From Lepidurus packardi (taxonomy: Eukaryota; Arthropoda; Branchiopoda; Notostraca; Triopsidae), in assembly GCA_023053545.1 (NCBI GenBank), contig JAKZAN010000111.1, positions 1 through 64,000 on the forward strand: DNA of 64,000 bases, read 5' to 3'. Position numbers and translations under genes: made by a program. The notes below the pieces were generated by a model that saw only the letters and a list, made by a program, of their open reading frames with translations, searched no databases and had not been told where the DNA came from. Below are positions 13,706 to 24,471 of this stretch, one piece after another (the stretch's first letter is position 1; each line of letters opens with the position of its first letter).

Positions 13706-14977
13706 CAATATGTTAACTTTGCCGTGTACCAAGCACTAATCGCCCCGCTCTCGAAAGATCAAATTGTGGAAGAAACGCAGAAAGACAATGTGCTGGCAGC
13801 TGTACAGCAAGCAGTTAAAAAAGGAAAAAAGTACGAGCTAAAGAAAACGGCCGCAAAACCTTACTCGCAAATATTCGACGAGCTATCGGTGACAAAAGAG
13901 GGCGTAGTCATGCGAGGGGCAAGGATTTGCATGCCCCAGAGCCTTCAAAAGAACGTAGTCCAAGTAGCACACGAAGGACACTTGGGCATAAGCAAAATGA
14001 AGCAGCTCTTACGAACGAAGGTCTGGTTTCCGGGTATGGATCAACGAGTGCAGGAAATGGTAGAACAATGCGTTCCTTGCATAGCATCCACGCGAGCTCC
14101 GGAACGAGACCCCCTGAAAATGTCCGAACTACCCAGCAAACCCTGGCAAACGGTAAGCCTCGATTTCCTAACACTGCCATCTAGTGAAGAATTGATAGTA
14201 TTGATCGACAACTTCACACGGTTTCCAGTAGTGGAATTCATGAGTACCACGGCCCACCAACACGTACTACCGCCACTCGAGCGCATATTGTCCACCTTCG
14301 GGATCCCGGAAAGCATTAAAACGGACAACGGACCTCCGTTTAACGGCAGCAACTTTGCTGAATTCTGCAAACGATTAGGCATTCAACACAAAAAAACGAC
14401 ACCGATGTGGCCAGAGGCCAATGGGCTGGTAGAGCGTTTCATGCGAACACTAGGAAAAGTCATCAGGACCAGCGCTATTGAACAGAAGAACTTCAAGATA
14501 GAAGTACACAAATTCCTACGTAATTATAGAGCCACGCCGCACCCCGCACTAGGGAAAGCACCAGCCGACGTGCTATTTAGAAAAAACTTCAGAAGCCTGC
14601 TATCCGACCTCAAGCATCACAATGCAACATACGCAAATAAAGCGAAAAGCTACACGGACCGAAAACGACGGACTAAAAATCATGCACTTAAAGTAGGAGA
14701 CAAAGTACTCGTCCAGAAAGACAAGAAATTGCTCAAGAAGGAAGAAAGCCGATACGAATTGGAACCTTTTAAGATAACAGCAGTAAAAGGCTCCATGATC
14801 ACAGCCGGAAAAAAAAGAGGGACGGTCGGTCACAAGGAATGCATCTTTCTTCAAGAGGATTCCAGAAGTACAGGATCAGGACCACAATCAAGAAAAAGAG
14901 GGAGAAACTCAAGCCCCGTCAAATCAAGATCACAAAATAGAAAAGGATGCGGAGGATTCAACGAAGCCGAGGCGTAG
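13706..14977 (+). pseudogene. Gypsy (mag-like) integrase, same element
   Basis: Continues the preceding frame after one in-frame TAG. It carries an H-H-C-C zinc-binding segment (HEGHLGISKMKQLL through CVPCIAST) and the integrase core: D in VSLDFLTLP, D in KTDNGPPF, and E in ANGLVERFMRTLG. A basic C-terminal tail follows, ending in a serine/arginine-rich stretch and TAG at 14975-14977. The integrase itself shows no internal stop and all three acidic residues are present, so this part decayed less than the reverse transcriptase. The single stop at 13703 plus the palm deletion upstream make the element non-autonomous. Assignment to a Ty3/Gypsy integrase is secure; the lineage is inferred. Confidence 0.9.
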
Positions 14978-15250
14978 CGCGAGATTAAAAGAAAAAAAAG
15001 AAAGGGTCATAGCGATAAGATAATTCAGATTTATTTATTCTTTTTCACGCACGACAGGAGGACGACCTATGAAGGAGCGAGGTGTTGCTAGTGGGACAGT
15101 GGATCAACGGCGCCAGAAGAAGAAGAAGAAGAAGACGAAGCAGTGGAAGGGCGAACGCCGACCAGTGTTTATTTGTAATGAGCGCGTATTTTTGTTTCAA
15201 CTCCTTTTTTCTTTTCTTTCTTTTCCTTTTCTTTTCTTAATTTCGTTCGT
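14978..15250. other. 3' untranslated part of the mag-like element
   Basis: No gene is seen. The stretch holds a (GAA)n run near 15116-15134 and a pyrimidine-rich block before the polypurine tract. Its position between the integrase stop and the LTR start indicates retroelement 3' untranslated sequence. Confidence 0.6.
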
Positions 15251-15366
15251 AAAGAGAAAAAGGGAGAGATGTTGTATCGTGTCCTTTGTACCTGAGGCGA
15301 TGCCAGGTGGGGAAGCCGTGGTATCAATACAAGCAGTCTTGACTAACCCTTCTTTGAGAACACAAC
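15251..15366 (+). mobile_element. Polypurine tract and truncated 3' LTR of the mag-like element
   Basis: A purine tract (AAAGAGAAAAAGGGAGAGA, 15251-15269) is followed immediately by TGTTGTATCG at 15270, the usual Gypsy arrangement of polypurine tract then LTR. About 97 bp of putative LTR is present before the sequence switches at about 15367 to the integrase of an unrelated Gypsy. There is no second LTR copy in the window to confirm the ends, so the LTR call rests on the junction motif. Confidence 0.6.
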
Positions 15367-15367
15367 A

Positions 15368-16291
15368 TTGGTCGTTTCTGATTTGTTCACGAAATGGGTG
15401 GAGGTTTATGCGCTGTCTGATCAGACCGCGGAGAGTGTCTGTAATTGTTTAGTCAACTTTATTTGTCGTTTCGGAATCCCCAAGTCGATTCTCACCGACC
15501 AAGGGACAAATTTTGAGTCTCACTTGATAAGATGTTTGTGTGCAAGGTTAGGGATCAAGAAATTGCGCACTACGCCATATCACCCTGCGTGTAACGGACA
15601 AACTGAAAGGTTTAATCGCACTCTTTGTGAAATGTTAACCCATTATGTGGCCACCAACCAGAAAGATTGGGACAAGTGGTTGGATGTAGTTGTATTAGCG
15701 TATAGGACCGCAGAGCATGCCGTTACAGGTTACAGTCCCTTTGAGTTAGTGTTTGGGAGACAGGCAAGGGTCCCCTTAATCTCTGAGTTACTAGACGACT
15801 CTTCTGAGGTCGAGGAACAGAGTTCATATGATGATTATGTAAAGGAGTTATGTAAGGGGTTGTCAGAGGCCAGAGGGTTAGCTTTAGGTTCTGTTCATTC
15901 TTTGACCTGTAAAGATGTAGATGGGGATCGGAACAATTTCCGGTTGGGGGACGAGGTATTTTTAAAAGTGTTTCAACCCAAACGAGGGTTGCTGTCTAAA
16001 TTGGCTCCTAGGGCGGTGGGCCCGTTCCGGATTATCCGTTGCTTGCCCCCGGATTTTGTCATTCAGCGAGGGCGTGTCCGTAAGTTGGTGCATGGATCTA
16101 ACTTACGTCGCGTACCGGATGGAATACGACCGATGGCAGCAGTGAAGCCCCGAAGCCCAGACGAAGTCCCGTGTGGTGAAGCCAATTTGGATTCAGAAAG
16201 TGGTACGTCTGAAGATGGTTTCCTGACTAAAAATTTCACCAGCAGTCGAGGCCGTAGACGAGTGCCGAACCGAAGATACCTCGACGATTGA
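15368..16291 (+). pseudogene. Gypsy integrase C-terminal fragment
   Basis: The open frame starts inside an integrase core at VVSDLFTKWVEVYAL (first catalytic D) and lacks everything upstream. It continues with D in LTDQGTNFES, E in CNGQTERFNRT, the region FELVFGRQARVP, and a C-terminal GPFRIIRCLPPDFVIQ segment like the usual Gypsy integrase tail. The stop is TGA at 16289-16291. It differs in wording from the mag-like integrase just upstream, so it belongs to another family. A junction near 15367 joins it to the truncated LTR before it. The fragment is open but has lost gag, protease, reverse transcriptase, RNase H and the integrase zinc domain. Confidence 0.88.
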
Positions 16292-16370
16292 ATCCTCCCC
16301 CCCCAGCTCCAGTTGTGTGTGTATGTTCGTGTTTTCTTTTGTTTATGGGGTGTGAAATAGAGGTGGAGGA

Positions 16371-16740
16371 TGTTGAGATCCCCACACGTGGCGATACCCC
16401 TGGCTTTCCTCCGACGTGGACAAGTTCTTCTGATAGGGGTTTAGAAGTTGTGTAGAAGTTGTGTTGTCCTTCAGGAGAACTATGTAAGTCCACGTCGGTG
16501 GAAGACCGAATGTATAAGTACAAGTGGCACACGACGCGGGTATAAAAGGTGAAGCCTGGGTCGCGCCAAGGGGAGTCTACCCGCAGTTGTTATTATGTGC
16601 TGTATTTCGACTGAGACGAAACACTTGGGTTCTGTTATGACAGTGTTTTTGGTCTGTGAGTACAAGTGTGCTGTTTCTCTGCTTTCTTTTTACTAAATAA
16701 AACTATTAAAAACCGCCTGCCTACGTCTACCTTGTTAAGT
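16371..16740 (+). mobile_element. 3' LTR of the second Gypsy fragment
   Basis: A purine-rich tract (GAAATAGAGGTGGAGGA) precedes TGTTGAGATC at 16371. Inside are a TATA box (TATAAAAGG, 16541) and a polyadenylation signal (AATAAA, 16696-16701) in the order expected of U3-R-U5. The right end is not certain because the partner LTR is absent; 16740 is an estimate. Confidence 0.65.
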
Positions 16741-16778
16741 TGTTGAGTTTAATAAAAGTAAGAACTCAGCACTCAGGA

Positions 16779-16857
16779 CATTTCATTATGTACAGGTAAT
16801 GAATCCTTAGCGATTCTAAATTAATAATAAATTGATCAAAACGACGGATTACTTGCC
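16779..16857. repeat. Dispersed 79-bp repeat, copy 1
   Basis: Begins CATTTCATTATGTA and ends GATTACTTGCC. A similar 79-bp sequence lies at 17063-17141 in the same orientation, with a handful of substitutions and no length change. The copies start 284 bp apart. No terminal inverted repeats were seen. Confidence 0.8.
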
Positions 16858-17062
16858 ATGTAATTGTAGTCAAATGTTTCTTTAACTGCACTCTCTGAAA
16901 TTGGTGGGAATGGAAGGAGATTTTAAATTTAATTTAATTCAAAAAATGAATTATAGGGAGCTAATTTAAATGAGTCAATCAACTAACGACTAGACAAGTA
17001 AGAAATAAACTGTTTACCAACTCATGTAAAAATGGTATTTTAGCAAAAGGTTTAACTCAAGC

Positions 17063-17141
17063 CATTTCTTTATGTACTGGTAATGAAGCCCTAGAGATTC
17101 TAAATTAATAATAAATTGATCAAAGCGACGGATTACTTGCC
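17063..17141. repeat. Dispersed 79-bp repeat, copy 2
   Basis: Same orientation and length as 16779-16857, differing at several positions. The central block CTAAATTAATAATAAATTG is unchanged. Confidence 0.8.
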
Positions 17142-18020
17142 TGTAGTGCGGTCATAGGGGTGGCACGATTCTTGCGAAACGTTGACTATATCCTCAAGTT
17201 GCTGCTGTAAATTGTCGACTATAAAAAAAATCCAATAAATATCTTTTTGGCTTTGGCCGCGGACACTCATTTATTTACTAGTCGTTTTGTACATTCTACT
17301 CTGTCAGTGTTTGGTTTTTCGACGCAAACCGGTGTGCAAACCGTAAATCTACCAAATTGAGAGTAATTCAATTGTATTCTAATAATACCAAAACAAGCAA
17401 GTTACTCAACAAAACTTTGTTATGCAAAACAAACGGAACATGGGTCTGAACACAATTGACCGTTGCCCTAAACGTCCAATGCTTTCACGCCGGGGCGTTT
17501 CTTATTTGGTTGAGAAGTGCTACGCTTTGGCCTGACTTGTGCTCCGCTATTTGCCGTTCATCATTCACTTTGTACTACAACCAATGTTTTATATACCATG
17601 CAAGCATGCGTGGAGCGAGTAAATCAAGTAAATTGCAAGGAGTTCAAGTACCTTAAGTGCTTCAAAGGATTCCGAAGGTAAAACTATGCAAAATCAACAC
17701 TAAATCCATTAGCACAACACAAAACGGTTGTCTTGAACGTCATGGTTATTCTCGTGCTTGCCTTTTTCTTTTGTTTTCTTAAAATTTACTTTCTTTAGAT
17801 TCCAGTGGATTTGTAAATACTAAATCGTAAGTAGGATTTGTAAGGAACAGTGACAAAACTTTGTTAAAATAATGTCACATACATTACTTCAAGTTACTGT
17901 GATAATTCCAAATCGGACGATTTTTCTTTACAAGAAGCTAAAAGACGCCTATTCGGAGGAATTTTTCAGTTTTTTCCCAGCATGTGGTGCCCCCTCCTGG
18001 CAAAGAAGCGAATATTTTAT

Positions 18021-18209
18021 GACGCCTTTTCGGAGGAAATCCACAAGCTGTCTGCCTCGGGCATTTAGGTTCTCCTTTTGATGCCTTTTCGGAGTGAGTC
18101 TAACCTGCGTTTCGTGACGCCTTTTCGGAGGAAATCCCCAAGTTGTCTGCTTCGGGCATGTAGGTGCTCCGTTGATGCCTTTTCGGAGTGAGTCTCCAAT
18201 ACTCCCCCT
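18021..18209. repeat. 95-bp tandem repeat with GACGCCTTTTCGGAG motif
   Basis: Two head-to-tail copies (18021-18115 and 18116-18209) share GACGCCTTTTCGGAGGAAAT, then GTCTGC..CGGGCAT, then GATGCCTTTTCGGAGTGAGT. Each copy thus holds the core twice. Single cores also occur at 17944 (GACGCCTATTCGGAGG) and at 18472, directly against the BEL LTR (GACGCCTTTTAGGAG). The BEL element therefore appears to have landed inside or next to this repeat family. Confidence 0.8.
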
Positions 18210-18486
18210 CCCTTCCCTTTTTCGCTCAGGATAAAATGCTATACCTAATCGAATCCGGACGTGGAACATACCCAGGAAAGCTAGGAACGAAATCCTCGTA
18301 CTGTACATAGGGGGTTCCCTTCACTTTCATGTTTTAGTGACAGTGCTATAAGTGAAGGCCATGACAGAACTTGACAAATTTTCATCTATTACTCATTTAC
18401 TGTAATTTGAAAAGATTTGTAACTGTTTTTTTTCAAGCAGGTAATCGTATCAAGTTCCAATTTGTTTCCTGGACGCCTTTTAGGAG

Positions 18487-18826
18487 TGTCGGAAAAAAGT
18501 CCTGTAGTGAAAACAGTGTATTGTATTGTATGACCTGTTTCTGTCATGTATGTTAGGTTGACGAAAAGGAAAACTAGAAACTTCTATTTCTATCGTATTT
18601 TACGGGTATAAAAGTCCCCAAAATTGTATTCTGAGGCAGGCTGCGTTTGGATCCAGTCCAGTATCTTTAGAAACTTGTGTCCTGTCAGTTGTTTTTATCG
18701 TCTCTCCTTTTATCCGTTGACAAGTATTTTACAATACAACATTTTACAAAGAACTTTTTAAATTCGCCTATTCCCTCTGTTTTCTGTGTTGGACAACTGA
18801 TAGGATTTTACCCTCTTTTCCATACA
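18487..18826 (+). mobile_element. BEL/Pao 5' LTR
   Basis: Starts TGTCGGAAAA. The first 212 bp (18487-18698) recur at 24116-24327 with no difference that I can see. It holds a TATA box (TATAAAA at 18607). The right end is inferred from an ACA at 18824-18826, a few bases before a TGG primer-binding-site start at 18833. The 3' copy is truncated, so the full LTR length cannot be confirmed. Confidence 0.8.
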
Positions 18827-18832
18827 TTTTTC

Positions 18833-18850
18833 TGGTGCCGTGACCAGGAT
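18833..18850 (+). promoter_or_regulatory. Putative tRNA primer-binding site of BEL element
   Basis: TGGTGCCGTGACCAGGAT lies just after the presumed LTR end and eight bases before the gag-pol ATG. It begins with TGG, complementary to a tRNA CCA end, and resembles primer sites of other Pao elements. The tRNA was not identified. Confidence 0.55.
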
Positions 18851-18857
18851 AACCAAG

Positions 18858-21800
18858 ATGAACGATCTGAAGAGATCCCGTGGTACTCTTCGCGCAACCG
18901 TTACTCGATTACAGAAGAAGATGGAAGCAGAGCTAACAATCATGGTGGACCCGGCTGAGAAGATAGCTTTGCTTGGCAGCGCGTTGACGTCACTTCGTTT
19001 CAAATACAAGGAAATTCAAGATCTTGACTCCAAACTCCTTAATCTCTTTCCTGATGGCGATGACGCAGATGCCGAAGAGGAGTCCATAATTGACTACCAC
19101 GTTACATTTGAGAGCTTTAACATCGATCTACAACGTAGAATTAATCTCTTACAAAATTCAACATCCGCTTCCCAAATTAGTCAATGTCCCTCGACATCTT
19201 CTCCTTCGACTTACGTTAATCCAACTCCGGTAACCCCAATCCCTGTATCTGTTAAAGTCAAGCTTCCCCAAATTCAACTCCCTATTTTTGATGGTAACGT
19301 GTTGGAATGGCAATCTTTTTGGGACGCATTCGAAGCACAAATTGACTCGGAGCCGAGGATGACACCAGTCCATAAGTTCCATTATCTCCTTGGTCAGCTT
19401 AAAGGCGAACCCAAAGACGTACTCGCTGGTCTATCTACAACTAATGACAACTACGCCCATGCAATCGACCTTTTGAAAGAACGATATGGCAAGCCACAGA
19501 GAATCGTTAACGCTCATCTGAAAGCTCTTTACGAACTTAAGAAGCCCGAATACACCGCAGGCAGTTTGAACGTTTTTTCCTTAGCCCTTGACACCCATAT
19601 CCGATCTTTGGCAGCTTTAAATCATTCTGCAGACTCGTATGGCGATATTTTAGTTTGTGCCCTTCTCGATAAGCTACCCTTGGAATTACGTCGAACTCTA
19701 AATCGAATGCATGGTACCACCGATTGGAAACTAGAACCCCTTCGGAAAGCCCTTCAACAGGAAATCGACGTACTTCAATGTTCCTTTAAATCCCCTCTCC
19801 GTAGTGACCCTGACGAAAAATCCAAACCCCGATTCACTCAACGGAACCCTTCGGCTTCAGCTCTGGTAAACTTCACACAAGACAAGCATTTCAAACCCAG
19901 GTGTCCCTTTTGTAAAGAAGAGCACAAACCCCACGAATGCCCTACGTACTCTACCCCCGAACGACGTAAAGAAATCGCCTTAAAGAAAGGCTTATGCCTT
20001 AACTGCCTCACCAACTCTGGTCATTTTAAAGCATCGGATTGCAAGTCCTCATTTAAATGTCGACTATGTGGTGGAATCCATCATACTAGTCTCCATCCAT
20101 CTCAAGCTAATCTGATCCCTGCGCCCCTAGCGGATAACTCTTCGATAGTTCCTATCTCTGAAACTTGTATGTCCCTGGCAACCAGTCCCAAGACTAACGT
20201 TGTTTTATTGCAAACGGCTGTCGCTCCGGTACAAGTCGAGAACAAAATTGTTTCGGCACGGATTTTATTCGACAGTGGAGCCCAAAGGTCATTCGCGACT
20301 AGCAAGCTCTTACGACGATTGAATTGCGAACCAAGAACTAAGACTCTCACAACTATCAATTCCTTTGGAGCCCCTCCTTGTACCAGTTACATCGGGATTA
20401 CTGACCTTGACGTTGTAACGAAGTCTAATACGAAGATTCGCATTGTGGTTTCCGTGGTCCCGGAAATTGTGTTCCCTCTGGATTTTCGACCCTTTAAAGT
20501 CGAGAATTTTCCCTATCTTAAACAACTCCCTTTGGCCGACCCCTTCATCGGTAAAACTAATTTCGAAGTGGACCTGCTCATTGGAGCGGATTTTCTCTAT
20601 CAGTTTATGGAAAATGAATCTATCACCGGACCTGGCCCAACGGCTTTGAAAACCAAACTCGGTTATGTCCTATCGGGCCCTACCTGGCAGAACTCCGATA
20701 GTTCTGTTAACCCTACTCTACTCACCCTTGGACTGGAAGAACCATCTATCGAACGTTTTTGGAAACTTGAATCAATTGGAATTACTTCGAATGCTCAAGA
20801 TGATCGAACCTATCTTCAGACTTACCAGGCTACTCAAATCTCACGTTTACCCGATAGACGGTATGTCGCTAATCTACCATGGAAGCAGGACCACCCTGTT
20901 TTACCCGATAATTATTTCCCCACTTTGGCCCGGACTACTAAACTCCTTGAACGCTTACGAAACAACCCAAATCTTTTGAACCAATATCAAGCTGTCCTGA
21001 CGGACTACGAACTACGCGGTTTTATTGAACCAATCTCTTCTACGGCCCATATGGATATATCCGGTATTCATTATCTCCCACATCGGTATGTTTTAAAGGA
21101 ATCTAGCACGACCCCTTTGCGAATTGTGTTTGACTGCTCTGCCAAAGCGTCAAATAGTTCCCCAAGCCTGAACGATTGTTTGGAAGCCGGCCCTCCCTTA
21201 CAAATCGATCTCTGCGGTATTATTCTTCGCTTTCGAGTTCATCAATACGCCTACACAAGTGATATCGAAAAGGCATTCCTTAACGTTTCCCTCGGCGAAC
21301 GGGATCGAGACTTTGTGCGCTTTTTGTGGCCAGAAAACTCGCAAGATCCTAAATCCCCCATGAAAACCTATCGTTTCAAAGTAATTCTTTTCGGCGCTAC
21401 ATGTTCACCCTTCATCTTACTTTCCGTATTGGACTTCCACCTTTCCTCCTCGAATTCCCCACTCGCGAAGAATTTGAAGAACAACCTGTACGTAGACAAC
21501 GTCATTATGGGTACCGACAACGAGATTCAACTTATTCAAGATTACAACGAATCCCGGCGATTATTTAGCGATGCGAAACTAAATCTTCGTGATTGGAGTA
21601 CAAACAACTTTCGACTTCGACAGCTTACCATTGAAGAGCAAACTAACGCAAAATCCCCTGTCGTGAAGACGTTAGGTCTCTTGTGGAACCCGGAAGAAGA
21701 CTCCCTTGCCTATCCCAATTTTGAAGCTCTTTCCGACGGACCTTTAACGAAGCGTCTACTATTGAAGAATATAAGCAAGATCTTCGACCCAATCGGCTAT

Positions 21801-24092
21801 TTGAACCCCTTAGTTATCTCAGCAAAAATCTTTATGCAAGACGTTTGGAAAACTAAGCTTGATTGGGACACTCCCTTACCTGCAGATATCTTCAAACAAT
21901 GGAAGTCCATCGGAAAAGACCTAACCCAAATTGGTGAATTGTCCCTTGCTCGCAAATATTTCAGCGTTTCGTCAGAAGTTCCTGAACTACATATTTTTTG
22001 CGACGCTAGCTTACGAGCGTATGGCGCGGCGGCTTACCTGGTCAATTCAAAAGAGTCCTCGTACTTGATTTCCCGAACAAGAGTATCCCCACTTAAGGAA
22101 CTCACGTTACCGCACCTTGAACTTTTGGCCGTACTTGTTGGATCACGACTATTGAGCTACCTTAAAGGCACTCTTCCCTTTCTAGAGCAATCCCCCGTTT
22201 TTATCTGGACCGATTCTCAAATTGTCCTTTACTGGCTCAATGGCTCTAAACCTCCCAAGAAAGCGATGGAAGCTCGTTTAGCGGAAATTGCTACTAACGT
22301 CAAACCTCATCTTGTTAGCTTCCTGCATTGCAAATCAGAAGATAACCCAGCGGACTTGCTTACTCGTGGAACAACTTTTAAGAAATTTCGGGATTCCTCC
22401 CTTTGGCGCCATGGACCTATTGGACTTTATCGCGAAAGACACCAACTGTCATCTATTCAAGTTCTTGCTCTGCACGCTTCAGAACCCCCCGTTATCCCCC
22501 TAAAAACTGACATCGAAATTTTCACACGTTTTGGCTCCTGGAATCGTCTTCTTCGCGTAATGTCTTGGTTTTTTCGATTCATCCACCGTTCGAAGGATGG
22601 TATTAGAAAACGTGGTCCTTTAACAGCCCCTGAAATTGAAGACACTCGTTTTCGAGTCCTTCGTCTATTACAAGACCAAGAATTCCCAAACGAAAAACAA
22701 GCTCTCCATAAGAAAACGCTGTCTATTTACCCCGTCATCCGGCAATTAGGATTGTACTTGGACCCTCGAGGCTTGATCCGATGCAAAGGGCGTATACACA
22801 ACTCAACACTTCCTTTCGACGCTAAGCATCCTATTCTCCTTCCGAAGCGAGGTCTAATCCCTGCCTTGATTATTCGAGATTTTCACGAACGGTCGTTACA
22901 TGCGAATCCAAGCAATATCTTAATATTACTTCGTCAAAGGTATTGGATTCCAGCTGCACTGCCTCTAATTAAGAAACTCGTCCGAAACTGTGTAACTTGT
23001 AAACGCGTAGAAGGTCGGCCTTTCCAACTTGAAGCTACGCCCCCGCTTCCTGATTTCCGTGTTTCCGATGGTGATCCATTTGAAGCAACAGGCGTTGATT
23101 TTGCTGGCCCTATCTTCGTACGGAACTCTTCATTTACTGGAGAGCAGAAAGTCTATCTGTGTCTCTTTACGTGCGCTAAAACGCGAGCCATTCATCTTGA
23201 AGTCATTGAAAATCTTCGAACCGACACTTTTCTCCATATCCTTCAGCGATTTATCAATCGACGTGGCTGTCCTAAGTTATTGTTGTCAGATAATGCTTCT
23301 ACGTTTGACCTTACCCGTAGGATTTTGTCGACCTTTCAGCAAAGTCCCCAAACCGAAACTTTTCTGTCTCACCGTAACATCACTTGGAAGCATATCCCTA
23401 AGCGAGCGCCTTGGTATGGCGGTTTTTGGGAGCGACTTATTGGACTAGTCAAAATTACTCTGCGTAAATGTCTCGGACGATCCATTCTCACTTTACAAGA
23501 ACTGGTTACCCTTTCTGGCAATATCGAAGCCTTGATGAATAACCGCCCCTTGACCGCTCCAACTTCTGACTTTGATAACGAGCCTATTACCCCTTCTCAT
23601 CTACTGTATGGAAGGAATCTTCCTATTCTTGAAGCGCTATCCGATGAAACTCTCAAAGATCCATCTTACAAATCAAACATCGACTTCCCTAAAGCAGTTA
23701 AGCGAATTCAAGATTTGCTGTGTAAATTTTGGCAACGTTGGAAAACGGAATATTTAACCTCACTTCGAAAAGCTCATGGGAACCTACAATCATCGGCATC
23801 TAACTTCATCCGAGTTGGTGACATCGTTCACATTCACGAAGACGGCAAGCGTCTGTTTTGGCCGATGGGACGGATTACTCGACTTTTACCCGGGCGTGAT
23901 GGAATAGTTCGAGCCGTGGAACTTAAGACGGCTAACGGCTACACAAATCGTCCTATTACGAAACTTTATCCTTTGGAGTTATTATTTGTAGAACCGGAAG
24001 AAGTAATCCCTTCATTAGACGCCCGTCCTACCCGTAAAGCCGCTACTGACGCAGCCAGAAGAATCAAGAAGATTTTGGACAACTCTGTTTAG
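18858..24092 (+). CDS. BEL/Pao gag-pol polyprotein
   Basis: A single open frame of about 1744 codons. The ATG at 18858 is chosen because the frame upstream overlaps the primer-binding site. Domains in order (approximate residues): DUF1759-like gag region (137-290, LPQIQLPIFDGNVLEWQ); Cys/His knuckles (348-415, CPFCKEEHKPHEC and CRLCGGIHH); DUF1758-type aspartic protease (466, ILFDSGAQRSFA); reverse transcriptase (about 700-950) with the catalytic box as YVDN at 876 rather than YVDD; RNase H-like region (1045, FCDASLRAYGAAAY); integrase with zinc segment (1347-1382) and core D in GVDFAGPI, D in SDNAST, E in FWERLIG; and a C-terminal DUF5641-like region (VGDIVHIHEDG). The length and order match complete BEL polyproteins and no stop or frameshift is seen, so it may be recently active. 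Confidence 0.96.
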   Translation: MNDLKRSRGTLRATVTRLQKKMEAELTIMVDPAEKIALLGSALTSLRFKYKEIQDLDSKLLNLFPDGDDADAEEESIIDYHVTFESFNIDLQRRINLLQNSTSASQISQCPSTSSPSTYVNPTPVTPIPVSVKVKLPQIQLPIFDGNVLEWQSFWDAFEAQIDSEPRMTPVHKFHYLLGQLKGEPKDVLAGLSTTNDNYAHAIDLLKERYGKPQRIVNAHLKALYELKKPEYTAGSLNVFSLALDTHIRSLAALNHSADSYGDILVCALLDKLPLELRRTLNRMHGTTDWKLEPLRKALQQEIDVLQCSFKSPLRSDPDEKSKPRFTQRNPSASALVNFTQDKHFKPRCPFCKEEHKPHECPTYSTPERRKEIALKKGLCLNCLTNSGHFKASDCKSSFKCRLCGGIHHTSLHPSQANLIPAPLADNSSIVPISETCMSLATSPKTNVVLLQTAVAPVQVENKIVSARILFDSGAQRSFATSKLLRRLNCEPRTKTLTTINSFGAPPCTSYIGITDLDVVTKSNTKIRIVVSVVPEIVFPLDFRPFKVENFPYLKQLPLADPFIGKTNFEVDLLIGADFLYQFMENESITGPGPTALKTKLGYVLSGPTWQNSDSSVNPTLLTLGLEEPSIERFWKLESIGITSNAQDDRTYLQTYQATQISRLPDRRYVANLPWKQDHPVLPDNYFPTLARTTKLLERLRNNPNLLNQYQAVLTDYELRGFIEPISSTAHMDISGIHYLPHRYVLKESSTTPLRIVFDCSAKASNSSPSLNDCLEAGPPLQIDLCGIILRFRVHQYAYTSDIEKAFLNVSLGERDRDFVRFLWPENSQDPKSPMKTYRFKVILFGATCSPFILLSVLDFHLSSSNSPLAKNLKNNLYVDNVIMGTDNEIQLIQDYNESRRLFSDAKLNLRDWSTNNFRLRQLTIEEQTNAKSPVVKTLGLLWNPEEDSLAYPNFEALSDGPLTKRLLLKNISKIFDPIGYLNPLVISAKIFMQDVWKTKLDWDTPLPADIFKQWKSIGKDLTQIGELSLARKYFSVSSEVPELHIFCDASLRAYGAAAYLVNSKESSYLISRTRVSPLKELTLPHLELLAVLVGSRLLSYLKGTLPFLEQSPVFIWTDSQIVLYWLNGSKPPKKAMEARLAEIATNVKPHLVSFLHCKSEDNPADLLTRGTTFKKFRDSSLWRHGPIGLYRERHQLSSIQVLALHASEPPVIPLKTDIEIFTRFGSWNRLLRVMSWFFRFIHRSKDGIRKRGPLTAPEIEDTRFRVLRLLQDQEFPNEKQALHKKTLSIYPVIRQLGLYLDPRGLIRCKGRIHNSTLPFDAKHPILLPKRGLIPALIIRDFHERSLHANPSNILILLRQRYWIPAALPLIKKLVRNCVTCKRVEGRPFQLEATPPLPDFRVSDGDPFEATGVDFAGPIFVRNSSFTGEQKVYLCLFTCAKTRAIHLEVIENLRTDTFLHILQRFINRRGCPKLLLSDNASTFDLTRRILSTFQQSPQTETFLSHRNITWKHIPKRAPWYGGFWERLIGLVKITLRKCLGRSILTLQELVTLSGNIEALMNNRPLTAPTSDFDNEPITPSHLLYGRNLPILEALSDETLKDPSYKSNIDFPKAVKRIQDLLCKFWQRWKTEYLTSLRKAHGNLQSSASNFIRVGDIVHIHEDGKRLFWPMGRITRLLPGRDGIVRAVELKTANGYTNRPITKLYPLELLFVEPEEVIPSLDARPTRKAATDAARRIKKILDNSV

Positions 24093-24115
24093 CCTTAATC
24101 TCGCGGTCGGGAGAA

Positions 24116-24327
24116 TGTCGGAAAAAAGTCCTGTAGTGAAAACAGTGTATTGTATTGTATGACCTGTTTCTGTCATGTATGTTAGGTTGACGAAAAGGAA
24201 AACTAGAAACTTCTATTTCTATCGTATTTTACGGGTATAAAAGTCCCCAAAATTGTATTCTGAGGCAGGCTGCGTTTGGATCCAGTCCAGTATCTTTAGA
24301 AACTTGTGTCCTGTCAGTTGTTTTTAT
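24116..24327 (+). mobile_element. BEL/Pao 3' LTR, truncated
   Basis: Begins TGTCGGAAAA right after a purine-rich tract (GCGGTCGGGAGAA) and matches 18487-18698 base for base over 212 bp. It then changes to unrelated sequence (GAGACAACTCGAG), so the LTR's right part and the target duplication are lost. It keeps a TATA box at about 24236. Confidence 0.9.
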
Positions 24328-24471
24328 GAGACAACTCGAGATCTTGAAATTTGACGTAATTATAAATAACACAAAATGTAAACCTGCCAGTGCCAATACA
24401 GATGAAACTAAAATTAGAAAAGTCTGTGCTGGTTAGAAAAAAAGTTGCACAGGTATTGTGATCGCTGGTTA

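Larger units (their letters stand above)
16741..18486. other. Non-coding stretch with small duplications
   Basis: No supported gene. Two diverged direct repeats and a 95-bp tandem repeat, listed separately, account for part of it. The remainder is AT-rich with scattered short open frames that have no recognisable motifs. Confidence 0.6.

Noticed and set aside
13144..14382. Minus-strand open frames across the mag-like pol
   Set aside because: They are antisense shadows of conserved RNase H and integrase sequence.
15069..15452. 127-codon plus-strand frame with lysine-rich start
   Set aside because: It spans three unrelated pieces (3' untranslated region, LTR, other Gypsy integrase in the wrong frame).
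17949..18308. Minus-strand frame of 119 codons
   Set aside because: It lies over the GACGCCTTTTCGGAG tandem repeat and has no domain-like feature.
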